Notes under the pieces: generated by a model
What the model saw: only the letters and a program-made list of their open reading frames with translations
Told to the model about the DNA's origin: nothing
Database searches by the model: none
Assembly (NCBI GenBank): GCA_000827495.1
Contig: KN817585.1
Coordinates: 1-64,000, forward strand
DNA length: 64,000 nucleotides
From: Hypholoma sublateritium FD-334 SS-4
Lineage: Eukaryota > Basidiomycota > Agaricomycetes > Agaricales > Strophariaceae
Direction of reading: 5' to 3'
Shown: piece by piece, positions 57,314-64,000 of the stretch
Layout: every line of letters begins with the position of its first letter
How positions within the stretch are numbered: the first letter of the stretch is position 1
Translations under genes and position numbers: made by a program

Positions 57314-57607
57314 TCACCAAGCATGCAGAACGCCAGGTATCCAGCCAAGAATGCTCAGAGCGATGTTGATCCAAAAATCTGGCCGGAATCGAGTCAAATG
57401 AAATGGCTCAGTGAGTTCGGAATGAAGGCGTACCTGCTGCACATCCACGCTTAAAAAATACAGATACTGGCGGTAGAAATCTATTCAGATCGTCAATCAG
57501 TTAAATTGAGGCCTTAAGTTTAGTAGGCGCAGCGCAGTGTAAGTTGTAACATACATGGCAAGGAAGTAGAGAGCTACGTCGTAATTTGAGGAGACAACTT
57601 TGGTCAT
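57314..57607 (-). CDS. PMP3: Pmp3/UPF0057-family plasma membrane proteolipid
   Basis: Pmp3 proteins are tiny hydrophobic proteins with two membrane helices that influence membrane potential and salt tolerance. Three short exons read MTKVVSSNYDVALYFLAI, then FLPPVSVFFKRGCAA, then DFWINIALSILGWIPGVLHA plus W. The family signature is the PP-V-KRGC loop followed by D-x-x-I-N-I-x-L-S-I-L-G-x-x-P-G-x-x-H-A. The stop is placed at TGA directly after HAW (57314-57316). That TGA overlaps a possible donor (GGTGAGTAA), so a further tiny exon adding a tail is possible. The product is about 52 residues, normal for the family. Confidence 0.85.
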
Positions 57608-58415
57608 TTTCGTATGTATAAGTCTGATATGAGGTGGCTCTTGACGATAGGAAGGTTGATATTGGGGTACAAGGAAGGAGCCTCGCCGCTGCCTCGTTCT
57701 TATAGGAATCCGAAAAGAATGTACTAATTTTAGATAACCACGATGACGTCACAGAAACCCCTATTGATGACGCCTTGGATATTCAAAAGCATTTTGGGTT
57801 GAATCTGGGTGGGTGTTTAACCATACAAAGCACGTAGAGCGGCGTCGGACAACTTGACGTCGGCGTACATTGGAAAGTGGCGGAGGGCGCGGGAACCAAT
57901 ATGCACTTCTTGTTTGTATTTCGCGGGCATCGTAAGCACGGACACCTATTCCAGTAACCTTTATGATGTCTTCTTTCCGTTCCAAATATTGAGTGTTAAG
58001 TAATTGGAAAGAAATTTCCATACTTACATGGAGGGCCTGCCGTTAGATCGGCGTCTAGTATCCACACAAGGCTTCGTCTGAATAAAATGTTGAAACGGCA
58101 AAGTATTTCCATAACAGACCTTGGAATAATTGTTGATCAATGATCAGCATATGTGAGATTGAAGAGGCTGCACATCAGCGATTTGTGTGTGCTTCTGGAT
58201 TTCTCTTACCGACCTGCAGGCCGCGACAAAGTCTTCTTTGCAGACTCCCTCGGTGATCACAATCGATCACTAACATATCTACAAATCTATTTAAAAATAC
58301 GACACAGGAACCTTTCATCAGAACTTCTCCATCCCCTAGTGTTGCACTCGGGTCCTTAGACTCACCGAGCCTTTAAGTAGTCAGAGGGTACGATGTGAAA
58401 TTACATTCAACGAAC
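57608..58415. other. Divergent promoter region
   Basis: It lies between the minus-strand Pmp3-type gene and the plus-strand dehydrogenase-like gene. No additional gene is supported. Confidence 0.5.
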
Positions 58416-59379
58416 ATGACAACCCTCCTTCTGTGCGGAACAGGCTCAACGGGACAGGCAATCGCCAAGCTCTTGCAGGCAGCTAATCGCCCGCTCGTCA
58501 TCACATCGCGCGCTGGGAAGGGACCAGAGCCGTACAGGACAGTCGCATTCGAGTGGGAGAATCCCGCGACGTTCGCGAATCCCTGGGAGGTCGACGCCAA
58601 CATCGACCGCGTCTACATTGTGTCGCCGACAATATACGACATGATGCCGCACGCAAAACCGTTCATCGATCTCGCGATCGCGAAGGGTGTCACCCGCTTC
58701 GTGCTGCTGAGCGAGAGCGAGCTCGCGCCGGGCGATTTGTACACGGGGAAGATCCACCAGTATCTGCTGGACGTCGGTGTGGATCACTTTGTCCTGCGGC
58801 CCACCTGGTTTACCCGTGCGTCGCCCGTCTTGACCTGTCCCGGCGCGTCTGTGATCTGATTGCTGATTACCTCTGCAGAGAACTTTGGCCGCTATTTCTA
58901 TCACAGTATCCGGGAGCAGAACGAGATCTTCTCGGCGACGGGGAACGGGCGCATTCCATGGGTGTCCGTGGAGGACCTCGCACAGCTCGCATTCGAGGCG
59001 TTGACCGCGGAACAATGTGCCAACACAGACAAGCTTGTCTTCGGACCTGAGCTCTACACTTACGATGAGGTACGTCCTATCTCACGACGCTTCCAATGGA
59101 ACACCTATACCAACGTTCAATAAGATCGCCGAGCTCTTCACTGAAGTTCTGGGAAGGAAAATCACTCACAAGAAGCTATCTGTCGCCGAGTTCGAGCAAA
59201 CCTTTGTTACTTTCGGGGTGTCGCCCGAGCATTCTAGGTTATTGGCGTCTATGGAGGAGGCGGTGTCGAATGGCATTGAGGAAGGCCTGTACAATTCTCC
59301 TGCAGAGAAGAAGTACATCGGTAAACACAAGCTGTCCGATTACATTCGAGAGAACAAGGCGTTATGGATCACGGAATAG
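58416..59379 (+). CDS. NAD(P)-binding NmrA-like protein, festuclavine dehydrogenase (EasG)-like
   Basis: Exons 58416-58815, 58879-59069 and 59125-59379 give 281 residues. The start MTTLLLCGTGSTGQAIAKLL is a Rossmann nucleotide-binding motif (GxGxTG type). RVYIVSPTIYDMMPHAKPFI, KGVTRFVLLSESELAPG and FVLRPTWFTQNFGRYFYHSI follow, a pattern shared with EasG/festuclavine dehydrogenase-like members of the NmrA group. GRIPWVSVEDLAQLAFEAL and AELFTEVLGRKITHKKLS complete the fold. Despite the name of its relatives, no other ergot-alkaloid genes are seen here, so a role as a general reductase of unknown substrate is more likely. Confidence 0.87.
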
Positions 59380-59631
59380 ATAACTCGGCTCGGGGATTGC
59401 TGCGGCTGCCTGAATATTTGTTTGTGGTTTAGCATAATTTCAAAGTGTTGGATCTGAGCCTGGAGTAAATGTAACAATCAAGTTAACTGGTAAACTCCCT
59501 CGATAGACGCAAATGTGCGGGTAGTTAGGTGCATACATCTATTATGACCATGGCATAACCTGGCGGGACGTACTATCCAACCGACATACATATTGTTTAT
59601 CAGCCTCTATCCCTTTGAGAATCAGGGCTTC

Positions 59632-62600
59632 TCTTCGGGTGTGTCGGCCGCCTCCACTGTCAGAACCTTGTCACGCAACGACGCCAGCTCCGCAGGCGCC
59701 TTGAACACGGTGGACAACGGGAACTTGACCGCGCATGCGGCGGAGAACTCGTCTGTTCGCGGCGACTTGAATGAGGACAACAATGTATGGGCAACCGTCG
59801 CCGTCTATACACCGCCACTATTAAAGACCATCTATTTCTGCACTCTGAAAGATACGCACTTTAGTGTCCAACTTGACTCCATCTCCGAAAAGATTGAATA
59901 GTACGCTCTCGACCTCCGCAGGAGGGGCTTCGACGCGGCGCAAAACACGCGCAGCAGCGAGGACAGCACTACCGTCGGTGGCGTGGCGCTGCAGATACTG
60001 CGAGTTGTATGTTTCCAGCGAAACTTCCGAGGGAATCAGCTTGGAGACTGCCTCGATGAAGACTGGGCCGATAGGCGCTGGAGGCGCTTGAGGGAGTGCC
60101 GCTGCTGGTGATTTTGTTGGGTATCTGTTGCGTTTATGATATCCAACTACATACCTCGTTGTTTGAGATCAACCAGTCTCACATGCAGCTCCGAGTATTC
60201 GGGATCCAGAGCAGCAGCATGGTTGAGTGCACCGACGGCTTGCAGTAGTTTCTCTGTTGCACCCAGTTAGTCTTGCATATTAGAGAAGAATTGTGGAGGA
60301 AGCGCACTCCGGCGAATTGCCACATCGTAGATAGCTATCCACACGTCAATGTTATTGGGTGCGAGGGTTTTGAGAGGCATAAGGAGATTGGCAGCCTGTT
60401 CGAGAGCGTCAGTGCTGGCAAGCAACTTGAAGCCGTCGGGATCTTCGTCCTTGGGAGGTGCAGGTTCGAGTTCTTTGTCATTTGCTGCTGGGGCTACAAG
60501 ACAGTAAATGGTCAACAATTTCACAAGCTAGTGACAAGTAAGGATATACCCTTTTTTTCTTCCTGGACTTTCGATGCGGCCTTCTTGGCCTTCTTCTTGG
60601 CCTTCTTCTCTGCATCAGTGAGCTGGCCTTTATTGAGGTCAGATAGAGTCTTGTCTTCTTGCAAGAGAAGGCGTTACACACTGTTCGATGTCAAAGCCGT
60701 GACAATGGAAGGGTCGTCAGATACTTCCACAAATATTTTGCTAGCTTCGATAGCGGCCGAAATGTACGCTGGATTTGCACGAAGCTGATCCTCCCATTTT
60801 AGTAGCCTGTACAGTCATTCAACGCACAACACGCTGGCAATGATATTTGTCACTTACTTGAGATAGATGCTAATCGTGAACTTGCGTAGATTGTAACCGT
60901 GGAAGTCAAACTGATCGTCCTCAAAGTCGTCGAAGGCCCTCTTCACAGCTATATATCGCTTTAACGCCATATTTGGTCGGCCAGAAACACGGTATGCGGC
61001 GGCACTCTCTAATAAGAACAGAAGCGATTGCATATCTTCGAGGTCAGCTGCGGGCGAAAGCGCGTCCTTCTGGAGCCACAAAACGAAAGGAGTGAGAACC
61101 GAACATTTGTTGACTAGTCAACGGACGAACCTTGGTGAACAGCCCGAAAATCGTCTCTGCTTCTTTAGTCATTCCGGCCCGCAACAGGTACTTTCCACAT
61201 TTGGTATTCAAAAAGCGATCCTGTCCGTCGAGAAGGCGCGCTTCATTTGCAGCTCGCGCAGCGCCGATAAAATCTCCCGCTCGCTTCAGGGCTCGCGCTC
61301 GCGCCAGATGCAGTTCAGGGAGTGTGGGGGTGTGCTCAATAGCGATATTGAGGAGAGCAAGGGATTTGTCGGGTTGAGATTGGGAGGAATAATGTTGAGC
61401 GAGGAAGTATAGTGTCCAGAGATATGTCGTCGGTTCGATATCGGAGGCTTTGCTTGAAGGCGCGTACTGCTCACGAAGGTCTTCAGCTATGCGTTCGATG
61501 GCATCCCGTTTAGTCGCATCGGCATAGAGAGACTTGACATCAGCGAACAGAGAAGGAACCCCTTTCACCAGGCCACGTTCGATATATATTTTGGCTAGCT
61601 CCACAAATTTTTCTTCCGAAGCAACATTGAGTTGTAGTCGGCGCGGTGCAGTGGCACGGGGGTTTTGCACAGCGAATTCCTCTAATTTGGTGACAGCCTC
61701 GGGGTTCGGCTCATCTGTGATAGGTTACAGCATGTTGACAAGACATGGGCGCAGGACTCACTAAATAGAATTCCCAGACTTTCAAAGTAGCCACGATATG
61801 TTTCGTAAGAGTCCGCGTTGTGCTCAATCAATGCGCGCCACGCTTCCTCCGCCTCGGGGGCGTTTTGTTTCGTGAGAATGTGCGCTACGCGACTGTCAGT
61901 TGCGAACGATGCTCTGTTGATACACCGTACCTCGTGTCTCAAGAATAGCAGTTCGATCAACGATGGCTCGCGACCTCGAGTTGCTGTCGAGCACTGAGAG
62001 CGCTTCGGAGAATTCTCCAAGTTCCACCAGTATGCTGATGTAAAACAACAGCGTTTCCGAGTGTTCTATATCGTAATCGGGAACATTCTACAATAAAATT
62101 AGTTCAAATGTTTGGGTAACAGGGAAGAATCGCACCTTTAGGGAGCGCTGGTAATGTTCCATCACTTTACGCGCCTCCTCCGGGTGCCCTGCAAGTCGAT
62201 GGGCCACGGCTAGCCCAACCCAGTTCTGTCGTTGATTTGGACGCAGAATGAGAATCGTATGCCGCGTGTCGACCAAGGTGTCGAACAGCCGTAGATGTGT
62301 CTGCAGCTGGGCTGAATCACGCAGCAGGTTCATGTTGTCCTACTATCGATGAGCGCTGGCGATGCACTATGAGAGGCATTGCTCACCTTATCGAATCTCA
62401 ACGCTTGCGTATATGATTTGAGAGCCTCTTCGTAGTTCTTGTCTGCCTTCTGGACGAGCCCGAAAACATGCCAACAGATGTGCGAGGTCAGATCGAGCCT
62501 GACGCCTTTCTTGACGAGCTCAAGGCCTTCCTCCCGGCGGTCTTTCATGTGCGTCAACACCAGCCCCTTCATGCATAGTGTTTCTGCACGATACAGCCAT

Positions 62601-62784
62601 CAGCAGCATTTCGGACGATATCTCGGGGATTCACACCTCCATGTTCTGGAAACTTCTTGAGGATTAGATCGGCGGTTTTGAGACCCTTTTTTATTTGGCG
62701 GGTCTCGTATAGCGTGAGGAGCTCTTTGAAGAGACTTGCTTCCTTCGATGGGAGCGGGACGCGCTTTCCTAAGGATTTTGACAT
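59632..62784 (-). CDS. NAA15: NatA N-terminal acetyltransferase auxiliary subunit (NAA15/Nat1)
   Basis: NAA15 anchors the catalytic subunit NAA10 to the ribosome, where the complex acetylates nascent N-termini. The start at 62784 (MSKSLGKRVPLPSKEASLFK) is typical. TPR-type helices follow: KGLKTADLILKKFPEHG, MKGLVLTHMKDRREEGLELV, LTSHICWHVFGLVQKADKNY, LLRDSAQLQTHLRLFDTLVD and RPNQRQNWVGLAVAHRLAGH. Later blocks include TYLWTLYFLAQHYSSQSQ, LPELHLARARALKRAGDF and FDFHGYNLRKFTISIYL. A basic, Lys/Arg-rich linker lies near 60560-60620. The C-terminal helices end VEAADTPEEKP at the stop 59632-59634. Introns are frequent, and all regions of the family appear present. Confidence 0.92.
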
Positions 62785-63300
62785 CGGGTGCAGCAGTAAA
62801 AATGCAGAGCTCCGGACTTGTCGCGTCAGCGCCGGTAAACAACGCGTCTAAACTTGATCCAAACCAAACTTTCATCCGACCACCACATACTATCCAATTT
62901 TCACGACGATGATAACGTCTCCTAATGCCGCCAATGATTCAAATATCTCCTACTCGGATTGCAGTGGATATCTGGAGTGCAGCGCAAGTGCAGCGCCTTG
63001 AGGTCGAGTTTTTGCCCTACGTCACCGATGAATTCAACGTAGTGATCAAACAAGTGTTTCGTCAACTTGAACCAGTGGCGACTTTTGGCCGTTTCTCGAG
63101 GGGATTTCTCGGTCTGTCACTGTCAGGATCAACTCAAACTTAAATTGCATTTATTCACACCCGAGGTGATGAAGTCACGGTGAAGTTCGTACAGGAGCCA
63201 AAATTATCGCTACAACCACAGTTCTCTTTCCGTGGAGTGGCAAGCTATTTACTAGTAGGTTCTGCTGGAGGCTATTTATGAACGACTGACCGACTTTTAC
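62785..63300. other. NAA15 upstream region
   Basis: A short plus-strand frame (62925-63143) shows no recognised domain. It may be part of the relic that becomes recognisable further right. Confidence 0.35.
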
Positions 63301-63308
63301 ATTCAGGT

Positions 63309-63571
63309 ATCGCATCGCGCAAATATACTTTCAGGTTGGAACTAAACTGAGCAAGTCTGGTGTGCGTCTCATCAGCGACCTTGCAACACAAGTGCTCAGT
63401 TGCACTCCGATCTCACACAATCGCAGCACCGTTTTTTCTGAATGTATGGATGCAAACGACTTCGTTGTCAAACAAAAAAAACGCAATCTCAAGTTATCGT
63501 GGCTATCCGATATATTAATAACGTCACTTGGAGGGGAACTGGTGGACTTGGAGCTCTGGAAACTAAGATAA
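63309..63571 (+). pseudogene. hAT-like transposase C-terminal fragment
   Basis: The translated segment around 63362-63510 contains LISDLATQVLSCTPISHNRS, then VFSECMDAND and KKRNLKLS. This fits the hAT dimerisation pattern of a conserved LSxxPxS, then FS, then RNxLS. Upstream coding sequence is not continuous, and no terminal repeats or 8-bp duplication were seen. A decayed insertion is the likely reading; the match is short. Confidence 0.4.
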
Positions 63572-63654
63572 GGAAGTATACACCCAACAAGTCACTAGAT
63601 GGTTAATCCCATTCATTGTTCTTTTATCTTTGAGACCTCTCTATCTTTCTTCAA

Positions 63655-63780
63655 GGCTCCAGTCACGATTCGCCCAGGACTGGTTAGATGTATTGAATAA
63701 AAGGGTGATATCCCTCTGCTCTCACCATGGTCACGATCCGCCCCAGGATCAGCTAAAAGGGATGAGATCCCTTGATAGTC
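63655..63780. repeat. Degenerate direct repeat, about 67-bp spacing
   Basis: TCACGATTCGCCCAGGACTG (from 63663) and TCACGATCCGCCCCAGGATC (from 63730) begin two similar units, each followed by AAAAGGG and then a GATATCCCT or GAGATCCCT string. No gene is recognised from here to the window end. Confidence 0.5.
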
Positions 63781-64000
63781 GACGTGTCGTACTCTAGTGC
63801 TACGAGGATTTCAAGAAACCTATCATTCAAGCGTGGCTGTCCTGGTGGTTTCTTCGCGCCACTTCAGAAACGTATCCTTTCGAAAGTCTTAGTATCAGAA
63901 TGCTCGAGGCTCCGGGCCTGACGACTAGACTAGAGCAGGCCAGTAATTTGTCAATTTGTCCACAAGATTCCGTAGTACTATTAAGTGTATTGAATTTGGA

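Noticed and set aside
1..64000. CRISPR arrays, operons or bacterial defence genes
   Set aside because: Intron-rich eukaryotic genes throughout; no regularly spaced short repeats. The only tandem repeat has a unit of 130 bp.

Overview
The window reads as nuclear DNA of a mushroom-forming basidiomycete (Agaricomycetes). Genes are dense and cut by many 50-70 nt GT-AG introns. Families seen here that are typical of or expanded in this group are DUF6534 membrane proteins, fungal-type (FunK1) kinases, basidiomycete F-box/LRR-like proteins and Tnp2-type CACTA transposases. Standard eukaryotic housekeeping genes are interspersed. A few N positions (1493, 1620, 1734, 2193, 19549) mark an imperfect assembly.

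Layout. 1-3.8 kb: a 0.8-kb inverted-repeat element (105-905), a broken gene-like stretch (1085-1853) and a four-unit 130-bp tandem repeat (about 2020-2530). 3.9-17.8 kb: three DUF6534 membrane protein genes (3860-5488 +, 11553-13229 -, 16154-17799 -), with a cytochrome P450 (6084-8656 -) and a Bin3/MEPCE-type RNA methyltransferase (9883-10942 -) between the first two. 17.8-22.9 kb: a 768-bp element with terminal inverted repeats of about 220 bp (19202-19969) and an F-box protein (20229-21723 -). 22.9-28 kb: cytosolic prolyl-tRNA synthetase with fused editing-like domain, then a long coiled-coil protein. 28.9-34.2 kb: a frame-disrupted hypothetical gene and a tandem pair of F-box/LRR paralogues, the second with an in-frame stop lying inside a possible new intron. 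34.4-37.8 kb: a small MITE and a type-B carboxylesterase-like gene without the usual nucleophile. 40.3-49.8 kb: a coiled-coil protein followed by three co-oriented genes: Tnp2-like transposase, FunK1 kinase and a protein of a recurrent basidiomycete type. 50-64 kb: a small unknown gene, another F-box gene, mitochondrial isoleucyl-tRNA synthetase, tRNA-Asp(GTC), a Pmp3-type proteolipid, a festuclavine-dehydrogenase-like NAD(P)-binding protein, NatA auxiliary subunit NAA15 and a decayed hAT-like fragment.

How the genes relate. Translation and protein maturation are well represented (ProRS, mitochondrial IleRS, tRNA-Asp, NAA15), but these genes show no shared regulation and their proximity looks coincidental. 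The accessory part consists of gene-family expansions (DUF6534 x3, F-box x4) and mobile DNA (three inverted-repeat elements, the Tnp2 gene, a hAT remnant). The most system-like stretch is 41.5-49.8 kb, where a transposase, a kinase and a third protein lie head to tail. Whether they move or act together cannot be decided from this window alone. Family names come from recognised motifs and remembered family consensus, not from a database search; exon borders come from reading splice sites and checking phase.
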